A stretch of 64,000 nt of DNA from Pseudomonas entomophila (lineage in GTDB: Bacteria > Pseudomonadota > Gammaproteobacteria > Pseudomonadales > Pseudomonadaceae), in the NCBI RefSeq assembly GCF_018417595.1, contig NZ_CP070982.1, positions 3,895,001-3,959,000 of the forward strand, read 5' to 3'. Numbering within the stretch: the first letter of the stretch is position 1; each line of letters opens with the position of its first letter. The notes below the pieces were generated by a model. It did not search any database, was not told the DNA's origin, and saw nothing but the letters and a program-made list of their open reading frames with translations. The translations under genes were made by a program, and so were the position numbers. Positions 11,485 through 20,663 of this stretch are shown in pieces.

Positions 11485-11951
11485 TCGCTGGCCTTGAAGG
11501 TGGTCAGCTCGCCCTTGCGCCATTTGGCGACCTTGCCGGTCACCGCCTTGAGCAGTTTGCCCAGGCCTTCCTGGACCTGCTGCTGGGCCGCGAACACCAG
11601 CATCACGCCCTGCCCTTCACGGAACACGATGGCCTCGCCTTCCGGCACGGAAACAAAGGCATAGTCGCCCTGCCCGTATACATTGAACTTGATCTCGCGA
11701 AAACGCAGTTCGAGCTTGCCGCCTTCGCGGCTGGGCAGCACGGCGGCGCGGAAGTGGTCACCCACTTTCAGCTCCAGGCGCTGTTTGTCATCGACCACCA
11801 GGGCGTCGTCGGTATCGATCTCGGCCATGTACAGACCTTCGGGGTTCTGCTCGGTGACATACACGAAGCGCCCCTGGAACAACTTGACCAGCTTGGCGCG
11901 CAAATCGCCCAGGGCAAACAACGCATGGGTATCCAGAGTACTGACTGCCAA
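11481..11951 (-). CDS. cytoplasmic protein of unknown function
   Basis: 156 residues from a TTG start with GAGGAG seven bases upstream; no ATG suits this ribosome site. The protein is a mix of beta strands and basic helices (LRAKLVKLFQGRFVYVT, EGLYMAEIDTDDALVV, GKLLKAVTGKVAKWRKGELTTF) with no signal peptide or membrane segment. I cannot name the family. Pairs with the 69-residue gene downstream through a GTGA overlap, so the two probably act together. Confidence 0.65.
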   Translation of the reverse strand: MAVSTLDTHALFALGDLRAKLVKLFQGRFVYVTEQNPEGLYMAEIDTDDALVVDDKQRLELKVGDHFRAAVLPSREGGKLELRFREIKFNVYGQGDYAFVSVPEGEAIVFREGQGVMLVFAAQQQVQEGLGKLLKAVTGKVAKWRKGELTTFKASE

Positions 11952-12256
11952 TGAAAAGCTCCTCACATCAATTACAGCAGGCCGCACCGCGCACGCCGCT
12001 GGGCATGGGGTGACAGCCACTCAAAGTCGAAGTCCGCTGGACCATGGATTCGGTAAGCGAAGATCCACGCATACGAACGATACGCCAAGCAGGGAATACT
12101 TCCCCGCTGGAACATCCGGCGTGCTTCGGCAAACTATCCGCTAATAGGAAACGTAATACCTGACAGCTAAAGGGTCAGGAAAGATGCGACTACTGAGGGC
12201 GACACTTCAGCTCAAGTGTGCCCCAACCCTTCATCGCGCATTACAGGTACACGAAT
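11952..12256. other. intergenic region without a recognisable gene
   Basis: About 305 bases between the TTG-start gene (read leftward) and the small gene at 12257. It must hold the promoters of both. The only structure I see is CCTGAC/GTCAGG (12159-12164 with 12174-12179), a short hairpin without a T-run. No convincing small reading frame. Confidence 0.5.
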
Positions 12257-12454
12257 ATGCACGAAAACACCGAATTCCGTCGAGAGGCACGTAACATTTC
12301 TTGTCACCCGGCCGTGCCCGGCACATCCCGATATTGCGTCGTGGCCGCGGGTATCGGTTTCTTCCACATCACTGAAACCCACTCGGGCAAAGTCCACGGA
12401 TTCCGCCAACGCTACCAGGACGCCTGGGAGCTCGCGCGCCACCTGGAGGGCTGA
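12257..12454 (+). CDS. small protein of unknown function
   Basis: 65 residues, start MHENTEFR with AGGTA upstream. Two cysteines (ISCHP, RYCVV) and a compact pattern FFHITETHSGKVHGFRQ, then RYQDAWELARHLE. The layout, a strand-rich core followed by an amphipathic helix with DAWELA, looks like a small DUF-type fold; the family is not identified. It ends only 4 bases from the end of the convergent gene at 12459. Confidence 0.55.
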   Translation: MHENTEFRREARNISCHPAVPGTSRYCVVAAGIGFFHITETHSGKVHGFRQRYQDAWELARHLEG

Positions 12455-12458
12455 AGCT

Positions 12459-12653
12459 TCACGCTGCATGGCTCCTGTCCAGTTGCTGTTGCCACGCAGC
12501 CTTGCATTCCAGGGCCTCGCCACGGCTGGCGAAGGCCGTGCCACGGCGCTCGCCGTCAACCAGCACCACCCAGCACGCCCTTTTGCCCAAGGCCTGCAAG
12601 GATTGTGGCACACCACTGCCGATCATCACGGCTACATCGACTCGGCTAGTCAT
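12459..12653 (-). CDS. small protein of unknown function
   Basis: 64 residues. Two ATG codons follow GGAGGGA; the second (12653) is better spaced and is used here. The pattern ACWVVLVDGERRGTAFASRG, then EALECKAAWQQQL, suggests a beta-hairpin plus helix, similar in build to its convergent neighbour. No signal peptide or known domain recognised. Confidence 0.55.
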   Translation of the reverse strand: MTSRVDVAVMIGSGVPQSLQALGKRACWVVLVDGERRGTAFASRGEALECKAAWQQQLDRSHAA

Positions 12654-12769
12654 CATTCCCTCCGGAATTTAATTAGCAACCTAACGATGTACGTATGATA
12701 CGACCTGATCATGTCGCAAATAAAGCGCAACGCGGTACAGCAGTGTTGCGCTGCGGGCAACAAACCGCC

Positions 12770-14368
12770 TCAGTCGAGCCCGGGTTCCGGCCGATATCCC
12801 AGGCGCAGGCCGCCCCAGTGGCGCCCAGCGACGAAGATCGGCACCGACAGGTCGTGCATCAGTTCACCGGTGTCCCGCGTGTAGGTCTGCAGCAGCACCC
12901 GCTGCTGGTGGCTGCCACAGCGGGCGCCCGTACGGTCGTCGAACATGCGCTTGCTGCGGTTGTGTGCCGTGTCGTGGGCGATATCGCCGGTCAGCGGCTG
13001 GTTGAAGGCCTTGTTGTGGGTCGGCACATAGCCCTGCTGGGTGCAGGCGATGGCATACACCAGCCCGTCGTGCTGCAGCAACGGCTCCTGGAGCTGTGGC
13101 AGCACGGTATCGGTGTAGTGGTCGAAGCACGTGGTGAAACGCGGTGGCTGCATACCGGCTATCGGCCGGTACTGGCGGTCGAACAGATCGTCCAGGCCGA
13201 TACGCCCCTGGGCGATGTCCGCCTCGAAACGCTCGCCAATCTGCCGTGCGCCTGCCTGCGCCAGTTCGAACACCCGCTGATGGTAGGCGTCCAGGCCGAC
13301 CTCGGCCAGTCGTTCGCTGAGGCTTTCCACCTGGCCCTCCATCTGCACCGCCGCCTTGGCCAGGCGCCGGGTCTGCTGGTCGCTGACCTCCAGGTCAGCG
13401 CGCACCTGGGCCACGGCCTGAAACAGGGTATCAAGCTGGGCCTGGTTGACCTGGGTCCCTCCGGCGATCTCGCTCACCTGGCCCTCGACACTGGCCGCCA
13501 GGCTGGCGATCTGCGCCAGTTGCCCGCCAGCCTGCTCGACCTGGCCGACTCCCCTGCCCAGGTCCTCGGCCAGCGTCCGGATCTGCGCCACCACCTGGGC
13601 CGTGCACGCCTGAATGTCCGCGACCATCTGGCCGACCTCTTCAGTGGCGCTGGAGGTACGGCCGGCCAGGCCGCGCACCTCGTCGGCCACCACCGCGAAA
13701 CCACGACCATGCTCACCGGCCCGCGCCGCTTCGATGGCGGCGTTGAGCGCCAGCAGGTTGGTCTGGCTGGCAATGCCCTGGATCACCAGGGTGACCCGGG
13801 CGATATCCTCGCTACGCTGATGCAGGGCCTCGATCAGCTCGCGGCTGGCCGAAGCGCGCGCACTCAGCTCGCGCATGCACAGGATGGACTCGGCCAGCAC
13901 CTCGCTGCCGACCACGCTGCTGCCGTGGGCGGAACGAGCGGCTTCCAACGCCTGCTGGCTGAGTTGGGCAGCCTGCTCCTCGGTGGTGATCATGATCTCG
14001 GCGCTGCCGACGATCTCCTCGGCAGCCCCCAGCTGTGATTGCACCCGAGCCGCCAGTTGCTGCACAGAATGCGCCACCGCGGCGGCCGACAGGGCATTGT
14101 GGCTGGTGCCACGGGCCAGTTCCTGGAGCAGCGAGCCGTCCTGGGGCGGCGTCGCTGCCGGCTGCACGGCGGCCACCTTGCGGCCACGCGGCAGCCACAG
14201 CGCCAGAAGCGACAGCGGCAAGGCCAGGTACAAGGGCAGCCCGGCGAACGCCATGGCCAGCAACACCGCACACAGCGCGACGCCCTGCAGCAGGGCGACG
14301 GCGGCTCCTGCACGGGCTGGGTCGGCCTTTGCTACTTCGCTGGCCGGCAGAGATCCTTCTCGCATCAT
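12770..14368 (-). CDS. methyl-accepting chemotaxis protein with C-terminal sensor-like domain
   Basis: 532 residues. After a short cytoplasmic N-terminus there is one hydrophobic hairpin ([20 protein letters not shown], then [14 protein letters not shown]), then a coiled-coil signalling region with the invariant hairpin tip ([34 protein letters not shown]). Unlike standard receptors there is no large periplasmic domain; instead about 170 residues follow the signalling region, with conserved-looking blocks [29 protein letters not shown] and [10 protein letters not shown], which suggest a cytoplasmic Cache-like ligand domain at the C-terminus. The ligand is unknown. Either of two adjacent ATG codons could be the start; the ribosome site is weak. 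Stands alone, with no che genes nearby. Confidence 0.85.
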   Translation of the reverse strand: MMREGSLPASEVAKADPARAGAAVALLQGVALCAVLLAMAFAGLPLYLALPLSLLALWLPRGRKVAAVQPAATPPQDGSLLQELARGTSHNALSAAAVAHSVQQLAARVQSQLGAAEEIVGSAEIMITTEEQAAQLSQQALEAARSAHGSSVVGSEVLAESILCMRELSARASASRELIEALHQRSEDIARVTLVIQGIASQTNLLALNAAIEAARAGEHGRGFAVVADEVRGLAGRTSSATEEVGQMVADIQACTAQVVAQIRTLAEDLGRGVGQVEQAGGQLAQIASLAASVEGQVSEIAGGTQVNQAQLDTLFQAVAQVRADLEVSDQQTRRLAKAAVQMEGQVESLSERLAEVGLDAYHQRVFELAQAGARQIGERFEADIAQGRIGLDDLFDRQYRPIAGMQPPRFTTCFDHYTDTVLPQLQEPLLQHDGLVYAIACTQQGYVPTHNKAFNQPLTGDIAHDTAHNRSKRMFDDRTGARCGSHQQRVLLQTYTRDTGELMHDLSVPIFVAGRHWGGLRLGYRPEPGLD

Positions 14369-14484
14369 CGTCGTGGTCCATCCGCATGTCGTTATTGTGA
14401 CGTCATTAAACGCCACTATAACGCCATTATCCATGATCCCATGGGCGCAAGGCGGTCACGCTTGATGCAAGGCAAGAAAACACG

Positions 14485-14514
14485 AAGGCCCCAGGGATCG
14501 CTCCGTGGGGCCTT
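14485..14514 (-). terminator. intrinsic terminator downstream of the dksA-like gene
   Basis: AAGGCCCCA (14485-14493) pairs perfectly with TGGGGCCTT (14506-14514). Read on the - strand the stem is followed by a T-rich stretch (CGTGTTTTC), fitting termination of the dksA-like transcript. Confidence 0.75.
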
Positions 14515-14529
14515 GCGCAAGGCGCTGGA

Positions 14530-14934
14530 TCAGATCTGCCGCTGGTGGCGGTCGAGCTGCTCGTGACGCTCCTGGGCTTCGATGCAGTACTTGGTGGTCG
14601 GGCTGATCAGCAGGCGCTTCAAGCCGATCGGCTCGCCGCTGTCGTCACACCAGCCGAAGCTTTCGTCAGCAATGCGGTCCAGGGCCATCTCCAACTGCGG
14701 CAGCAGGCGCTGGTCGCGGTCGATGGCGTTGACCAGCCAGGTGCGCTCTTCCTCGACCGAAGCCACGTCAGCCGGATCCGATGGGCTGTCCAAGCTTTCG
14801 ATGGAGGTGCGGCTAAGTTCGATGCGCTCGTGGGTTTCGACTTTCATCGCCTGCAGCAGCGCGGTGAAAAACGCGAGCTGTTCAGCGTTCATGTAGTCAT
14901 CGGCCGACATGGCCAGCAACTGTTCCTTGGTCAT
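14530..14934 (-). CDS. DksA/TraR-family RNA polymerase regulator, zinc-independent DksA2 type
   Basis: 134 residues. The coiled-coil finger with the acidic tip characteristic of DksA (SPSDPADVASVEEERTW) is followed by the globular part where DksA binds zinc. The motif here is FGWCDDSGEPIG, then TTKYCIEA: only one cysteine of each CxxC pair remains (Ser and Ala replace the partners). This matches the DksA2-type paralogues of Pseudomonas that do not need zinc and can replace DksA when zinc is scarce. It should bind the secondary channel of RNA polymerase and cooperate with ppGpp. I looked for a Zur-box-like palindrome upstream and found no clear one, so zinc control is not shown. A terminator follows the gene. 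Confidence 0.85.
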   Translation of the reverse strand: MTKEQLLAMSADDYMNAEQLAFFTALLQAMKVETHERIELSRTSIESLDSPSDPADVASVEEERTWLVNAIDRDQRLLPQLEMALDRIADESFGWCDDSGEPIGLKRLLISPTTKYCIEAQERHEQLDRHQRQI

Positions 14935-15299
14935 CGATTTCTCTATGAAAAAATGTGCATATGGGCGATTCGGGTGCCGCCGACGCTGCTGCGTCAGCGG
15001 CGGAATTCTTCAAGCGCCAAGTGGCACTCTTTTACAGGGGGCGGCAGTCTAAGGTGCCAAGCGGCAGTGGGCAACAGAAATGACAGCCAATTTGACCGAA
15101 AGCAGCAGGATTCCGCCCGCTGGTGTCGTATTTCCCCGGTGCTGCGCGCCTGATAGGCGCGAGTAGGCAATATGCCGCAACAAATGCCGCCTTGTCAGGC
15201 CAGCAATGGACCCCGTGGAGGCGGGGGTGGTAGTTGGCTAGCGCACGGCAGCGGGTGCAACCGGGCTTGATGGGGCTCCTTCACCCACAGGCCCCTGCC
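14935..15299. other. intergenic region with divergent promoters and one hairpin
   Basis: About 365 bases between the dksA-like gene and the giant effector-like gene. It holds a GC-rich inverted repeat (near 14972-15003, arms around CCGCCGACGC and GCGTCAGCGG). A purine-rich GGAGGCGGGGGTGG block at 15217-15230 stands before a possible TTG start of the downstream gene. No other gene is seen. Confidence 0.5.
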
Positions 15300-18200
15300 A
15301 TGAACGACAACCTGCAACAACGCCTGGCACAATTCAGCCGTCTCGACTGCAAGGTCGCCAAGCGCTTCAACGATCGCCCGACCTTGCTGGAGACTGCCGA
15401 GTATCTCCTCCTCGACCAATGGCAACAACGCCACCTGAGCCGGCAGTACGATCCGCTCAGCCTGTTCCTGAAGACGCGCCTCCCGCAAACCGAAAACACC
15501 TACACCCGACCTCTGGCGCAAGTACTGGTCGAACGTTACTGCAGGCGTCGCACACTTAACCTGACAGTGGGTGCCGACGCCCTGATTGCCCGCCCGGGCG
15601 AAGATGCCACGCTGGAAATCGACCTGCACGAGGTCGAGTTGCTCATCAACGAGGCGGGGCCTGTGCTGCTCACCGTTCACCAACAGCAACTGACCAGGTA
15701 TTGGAGCCTGTTCGACAGCAGCGGCGAAACCCCTTGGCAGTGGTACGCCAACGATCTGCGCCAACAACTGCAAACCGCCATCGATGCTCACCAAACGGCC
15801 GGTAGCTTGCCCACATTCGCCCTGGCGACCGCTAAGTTGGTGCATGCCTATCCAGACGCGGCCCAACGCAGTAAATGGCCCAACGCCAAGGGCCTGGTTG
15901 TCTCCGGCCTGAGGGTCGATTATGCGAACGACAGCAACCTCGACGTGGATCTGGCCAGTGCTGTGCTGATCGAGCTCGCTGATGGGGAGCCGGCGCGTAA
16001 CCTGACCCTGCTCTACACCCTCAGCGGCAAACTGCTCAGCTTCGCTTCCCGCCAGGACTTGCTGAAAACCATCGCGCGTTACCACGCCAGCACTACCCGG
16101 CAAACCCCGCTGCGCATCGATATCACACCCGTCGCATCGTCAGTGTTCGAGGATCAGGCGCTGGGCCTGCTGAACCAGCAGTTGCGCGTAGTCGAAACCC
16201 TCGCCGGGCGCTATCACAGAGCACTCGATGCAATCACCCTGAACCTGGACATGGACCGTTTCACCTCCATGGTCGACTTGTGCAGCGATATCGAGGAGGC
16301 CCAGCGCCGCTCGCTCTCAGCGCACCTGCCCGACTGGTTGCGCAACGCTCCGAGCCGTCCCCTGATGCACTACAGCACCCTGCTGGTCGACGTCGCGCAA
16401 CGCTATCACGAAGCCAAGGGGCGCTCCTGGCTGGACGGCGTGCCCACCGCCGAGACCTACGCCAACCAGCAACTGGCCCAACGCCTGACAGCCGATCATC
16501 CCAACGATGCCTGCAAACCGGAGCAGGTGCGTGTCACCAACTACCAGGTCGCCGCGGCCACCGCGCCGGTACAAGGCTCCGTCGTGACCAGTGGCGAGGT
16601 AACACCCGTCGAGTTCACCTTGGCACAGCTGGCCATCGGCAACCTGGGTCTGCTAAAGCCTGGGCGAATAACGCTCACGTCCACCACTACCGACCCCCTG
16701 CCCACGTGGATGACCGAGCACTACCTGCGCACGCTCATCAGCGAGCTGGATATCGCCACCACGTACCCTGACTTGCTGCGGCGCGAGCTGCTCGATGACA
16801 TGACACAGCGCCAGCAGCGACAACAACGGCTCAAGGCACAGCTTGAGGCGCAACTGCCGGCGCTGGCGATGGAGTTGCACCTGCAAGGCAAGATCCCCGA
16901 CAGGCAAATCGTCGACCATATCAGCCAGGTGTTCTCATCCTCCCCCTCGATGACGGATCCCAGGTGGGTCATGCGCCCACTGGGCTTCATCAAATCTGCT
17001 GGTGCCACAGTGGATCATCCGCGCAATACCTGGCTTATCGAGGCACAGGCCCCCAATGGCGAGGCTTGCCTGCTGTATCGGCCCCTGCATGAAGAGTCGC
17101 TGCTGTATTTCAGCGACCGCCTGGCGCTGTTCGTCGCCATCAGCACACCAGGGGCGTTGCAGGACGACCTGCTGCAGCGCCTGCCGAGCGAGGACCGGCG
17201 CTTCTACGCCCATGGTGGCTTCCTCGAGCCGCACCTGTTCGTGCCGCTGGACGACACCAGCGCCGTGCCCTTCGCTACACCTGCGCCGGTCAGCCTGGCA
17301 CTGGAGCCTGCCGAGGATGACGTGGGCCAGGCGCTCTACCTGGCCTGTGTGAACGAATCCATCGCGCGCTTCGACGCGCAGGCCGTCAGCACCTCGCAAA
17401 CCCGCTGGAACAGCTGGAAGGAACTCGGCTGGTTGTTGTTCAACACCTTGCTGCCGCTGGCCGGCAGTACCCTGGGCAAGGTCGCCTGGCTGGCACAGAT
17501 GGAAATTGCCCTGGCTCGGTTCACCACATCCGACAGCGAGCGTGACCCCACCGAACATCGCCTGGCCATGGTCGACCTGCTGGTGAATATCGCCATGCTG
17601 CTGTTTTCCCATTCGCTCTTCCGGCTACAGCTGGAGCAGGCGCGAAGCCCTGCCCCCCTTGCGCCGCCTCAACGCCCCATGGCGTCCGACGTGGCTACCC
17701 CCGAGGTGACCACTGCCCACGCGACGCTCATAGACTTCAGTTGGTCCCGCCCCAACCGTACGCTCAGCCCAGCACAGCGCCAACAGCTAGAGCGACTCCA
17801 GGCCCCGATCCGGGCCGCGGACCTCGGTGCGCCGATACCCGCTGGCGAGCTCCAGGGGCTGTACCTGCACGGCGCCACGCTATACACGGTGTTCGAAGGC
17901 CACGTCTACGCAGTCGTGAAAGACCCGGCTCGCCAGCACCTGCGCATTGTCGGTGCAGATCAGACCTTCGGCCCCTGGCTACAGGTAAATGAAGTAGGGG
18001 CCTGGCAGCTCGATCTCAGGCTCGGTTTCAAGGGTGGCATGCCGCTGTCGGAGCAACTTCGCAAACTCCAGCTCGAAAAGCAGGACGCCCTGCGTGCCGC
18101 CAACGACGTGATCAAGGCCGAAGAAGCGCTCATCCCGGCCAAGCTCCGGGAAATGACCACCCTCGAGAACCTGACAAACGCCACGACCGATGACAGCGTA

Positions 18201-19838
18201 CTGAGCACTTGCCAGGACCGCATCAGCGCGCTCTCCAGCTATTGGGAACATCACCTCGAACACCTGAAGACCCGTAATGCGCTACGGGCGGTCAAGGATT
18301 TCAGAAAGGTCCATGCCTACGCCGTGTATAACGTCAGTTTCTGCCAACGTGTCCTGCACAAGATCCTGTACCAGCGCTACCAGCCAAACCGTGCACAGTT
18401 GCTGCAGATTGCCCGACAACAGCAGCAAGGCCAGCCACTCAGCGCGGCGGATGTGCGCAGCGCCACGCAGCTCCTGGACAAGCTGGCCCCCCTGCTGGAG
18501 CGAATGATCGACAACAACAGGCTCCTGCGCCAATGCCAGGATGAACTGGGCAAGCTGGCTGGCCCGCGCTTTCCTGAGATTAGCCAATGGCGAGACCTGG
18601 CCGCGACGGTGACCGCCAATGCCGAGCGAGCACTGGTCCTGCGTTTTCTGCGCCTGGAGGGACTGCTCAATCGCATGACCCTGGTCCACGGCATGCAGGG
18701 CGACGCGCCCTACTGGCGCGGCCGGTTCTGGGACAACGTGCAGCTGGGGATCGCCCAGCGCGCCAAACTGTTCAGGTTGGCGCAACCGGACCCTGAGGTC
18801 AGCACGCGCCTGCTGCACAGTATCAAGGGGCACTTCGAGCTCGCCAACCGCCAACTGGGCAACCTCATCGACCTGACCGAAGGCGATGCCGCCCGGCAAA
18901 CCGCCCAGCAGTTGCAAGGCGAACTGGATGAAATCCTCGCTGACGTCACGCGAGACCTGAAGGAGCTGCCGGACTACCCACCCGTGCGCACCTTGGCGCA
19001 ACTGCGCAGCAAGGTGCCTGGGCTGATCGAAACTGCCGAACACGGGGTACTGCTGGCAGAACCCCGCGCAGAAGATGCCAATACCGTCGACCTGCCAGGC
19101 CCGGACAGCAAGAGCCTGACGCGAACCTATCATCTCAAGCAGGGCAATTGGGTGGAACTCAAACCCACCAAGGTCGCACCACCCTACAGCGAACGTAGCC
19201 TCAAACGCCTGTTGAGGGACAGCTCGGGGTTGATGAGCACGGCGCGCAAAGAGCTGGTGAAAGTCCAGCAAGCGGGCAACCGCTACCTGCCGGTGGAGAT
19301 CGAAGAATCCATCCTCCATCAACAGGCTCGTTTGCTCGGGCAGGTGGAGGCCATCGAGACTCGCCTGACCAAGGATAATGCAACCGACGAAGGCGTCCAG
19401 GGCTTGGATGCCGAAGGTACCGCCAGAGCCTTGCGGGCCTTGGCCGAGGAGCTGCAGAGCAAGGCGAGCCAGCTGCGCATGGAGGCCGCTTTGGCACAGC
19501 GGCCTCGCATGAGCGAGGTGCAATTCTTGATCGAGCGAGGCCAGGTGCAACTGGCGAAGGTCGGGACCAGGGTACGCCTGGCCAGTGTCAAGGGGCGGCC
19601 CGCCGACTTCCTTGACGAATACAGCATCAGCCATGACGGCAAGGCGCTGTGGTATGCCCACTTCCATTACCCGAGCATGGAGGCTGCCAAGGTCGATTTC
19701 ACCGCGGGGCACCTGAAGGCCATGGCTCAACGCCATGCCGCAGGCCAGCAGGTGACCGAGGCCAACGGCACGGTCACCGAGGTCTACCGCGCGCCGATCA
19801 CCACGGCAGCCGCCAGCACCTACTTCTTCAACCTGTAA
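15300..19838 (+). CDS. giant DUF6543-like (dermonecrotic-toxin-like) protein, putative effector
   Basis: 1,512 residues from the ATG at 15300; an in-frame TTG at 15234 behind GGAGG, or an ATG at 15270, would add up to 22 residues. No signal peptide. Residues ~540-800 hold the DUF6543-type segment (NTWLIEAQAPNGEACLLYRP, then FYAHGGFLEPHLFVPL, with a hydrophobic stretch near LLFNTLLPLAGSTLG). It is followed by a beta-rich segment seen in such proteins (LQGLYLHGATLYTVFEGHVY, then LRIVGADQTFGPWLQV). Residues ~930-1350 are long charged helices, probably coiled coil. The tail (ISHDGKALWYAHFHYPS) is a separate small domain. Pseudomonas DUF6543 proteins are suspected toxins, but the activity is unknown. 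No immunity gene, chaperone or secretion gene is adjacent. Confidence 0.7.
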   Translation: MNDNLQQRLAQFSRLDCKVAKRFNDRPTLLETAEYLLLDQWQQRHLSRQYDPLSLFLKTRLPQTENTYTRPLAQVLVERYCRRRTLNLTVGADALIARPGEDATLEIDLHEVELLINEAGPVLLTVHQQQLTRYWSLFDSSGETPWQWYANDLRQQLQTAIDAHQTAGSLPTFALATAKLVHAYPDAAQRSKWPNAKGLVVSGLRVDYANDSNLDVDLASAVLIELADGEPARNLTLLYTLSGKLLSFASRQDLLKTIARYHASTTRQTPLRIDITPVASSVFEDQALGLLNQQLRVVETLAGRYHRALDAITLNLDMDRFTSMVDLCSDIEEAQRRSLSAHLPDWLRNAPSRPLMHYSTLLVDVAQRYHEAKGRSWLDGVPTAETYANQQLAQRLTADHPNDACKPEQVRVTNYQVAAATAPVQGSVVTSGEVTPVEFTLAQLAIGNLGLLKPGRITLTSTTTDPLPTWMTEHYLRTLISELDIATTYPDLLRRELLDDMTQRQQRQQRLKAQLEAQLPALAMELHLQGKIPDRQIVDHISQVFSSSPSMTDPRWVMRPLGFIKSAGATVDHPRNTWLIEAQAPNGEACLLYRPLHEESLLYFSDRLALFVAISTPGALQDDLLQRLPSEDRRFYAHGGFLEPHLFVPLDDTSAVPFATPAPVSLALEPAEDDVGQALYLACVNESIARFDAQAVSTSQTRWNSWKELGWLLFNTLLPLAGSTLGKVAWLAQMEIALARFTTSDSERDPTEHRLAMVDLLVNIAMLLFSHSLFRLQLEQARSPAPLAPPQRPMASDVATPEVTTAHATLIDFSWSRPNRTLSPAQRQQLERLQAPIRAADLGAPIPAGELQGLYLHGATLYTVFEGHVYAVVKDPARQHLRIVGADQTFGPWLQVNEVGAWQLDLRLGFKGGMPLSEQLRKLQLEKQDALRAANDVIKAEEALIPAKLREMTTLENLTNATTDDSVLSTCQDRISALSSYWEHHLEHLKTRNALRAVKDFRKVHAYAVYNVSFCQRVLHKILYQRYQPNRAQLLQIARQQQQGQPLSAADVRSATQLLDKLAPLLERMIDNNRLLRQCQDELGKLAGPRFPEISQWRDLAATVTANAERALVLRFLRLEGLLNRMTLVHGMQGDAPYWRGRFWDNVQLGIAQRAKLFRLAQPDPEVSTRLLHSIKGHFELANRQLGNLIDLTEGDAARQTAQQLQGELDEILADVTRDLKELPDYPPVRTLAQLRSKVPGLIETAEHGVLLAEPRAEDANTVDLPGPDSKSLTRTYHLKQGNWVELKPTKVAPPYSERSLKRLLRDSSGLMSTARKELVKVQQAGNRYLPVEIEESILHQQARLLGQVEAIETRLTKDNATDEGVQGLDAEGTARALRALAEELQSKASQLRMEAALAQRPRMSEVQFLIERGQVQLAKVGTRVRLASVKGRPADFLDEYSISHDGKALWYAHFHYPSMEAAKVDFTAGHLKAMAQRHAAGQQVTEANGTVTEVYRAPITTAAASTYFFNL

Positions 19839-19876
19839 GCCCCAAGGGGCGCTGGCCTGCCAGCGCCCCGTCGGGC

Positions 19877-20650
19877 TCAACGGTCCTTGAACTGCGCCTC
19901 GCGCTTGGCGATGAACGCCGCCATCCCTTCCTTCTGATCTTCGGTGGCGAACGCGGCATGGAATACCCGACGCTCGAAGCGCACGCCTTCGCTCAAGGTC
20001 ACCTCGAAGGCGCGGTTGACGCTCTCCTTGACCATCATGCTCACCGGGATCGACTTGCCGGCGATGGTCGCGGCCACCTTCAGTGCCTCCTCCACCAGCT
20101 CGGCCTGCGGCACGATCCGCGCCACCAGGCCTGCGCGCTCCGCCTCTTCAGCGCCCATCAGGCGACCGGTCAGGCACAGCTCCATGGCCTTGGCCTTGCC
20201 CACAGCGCGGGTCAGACGCTGGGTGCCGCCCATGCCCGGCAGCACGCCCAGGTTGATTTCCGGCTGGCCGAACTTGGCATTGTCGGCGGCGAGGATGAAA
20301 TCGCACATCATCGCCAGCTCGCAGCCGCCGCCCAGGGCAAAACCGGACACCGCCGCGATGATCGGCTTGCGCCGGTTGGCGATGCGGTCGGCGTCGCTGA
20401 ACAGGTCGTCGACGTAGATCTGCGGGTATTGCAACTCGGCCATTTCCTTGATGTCGGCGCCGGCGGCGAAGGCCTTGGCGGAACCGGTCAGCACCACGCA
20501 GCCGATGTTCGGGTCACGCTCGAGCTGGTCCAGGGCCTGATTGATCTCGCCGACAATCTGCGCGTTCAGGGCGTTCAGCGCCTGGGGGCGGTTGAGGGTG
20601 ATCAGGCCGACCTTGCCGTGGATATCCAACAGAATGGTTTCGAATGCCAT
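19877..20650 (-). CDS. fadB1x: enoyl-CoA hydratase/isomerase family protein
   Basis: 257 residues. Crotonase fold with the oxyanion-hole segments ([14 protein letters not shown] and [14 protein letters not shown]) and both catalytic glutamates in place (ELAMMCD and GQPEINLG regions), so it should hydrate 2-enoyl-CoA to 3-hydroxyacyl-CoA. Start MAFETI has AAGGAG upstream. Last gene of a five-gene operon (ligase, SDR dehydrogenase, thiolase, acyl-CoA dehydrogenase, hydratase) with gaps of only 8-13 bases, which gives every step of a beta-oxidation spiral. From memory, P. putida has the same gene order under the names fadDx-fadB2x-fadAx-acd-fadB1x; the symbol is transferred on that basis. Confidence 0.9.
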   Translation of the reverse strand: MAFETILLDIHGKVGLITLNRPQALNALNAQIVGEINQALDQLERDPNIGCVVLTGSAKAFAAGADIKEMAELQYPQIYVDDLFSDADRIANRRKPIIAAVSGFALGGGCELAMMCDFILAADNAKFGQPEINLGVLPGMGGTQRLTRAVGKAKAMELCLTGRLMGAEEAERAGLVARIVPQAELVEEALKVAATIAGKSIPVSMMVKESVNRAFEVTLSEGVRFERRVFHAAFATEDQKEGMAAFIAKREAQFKDR

Positions 20651-20663
20651 GCAGACTGCTCCT

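Noticed and set aside
14935..15000. Zur box before the DksA2-type gene
   Set aside because: I searched for a GTTATA..TATAAC-type palindrome and saw none convincing.
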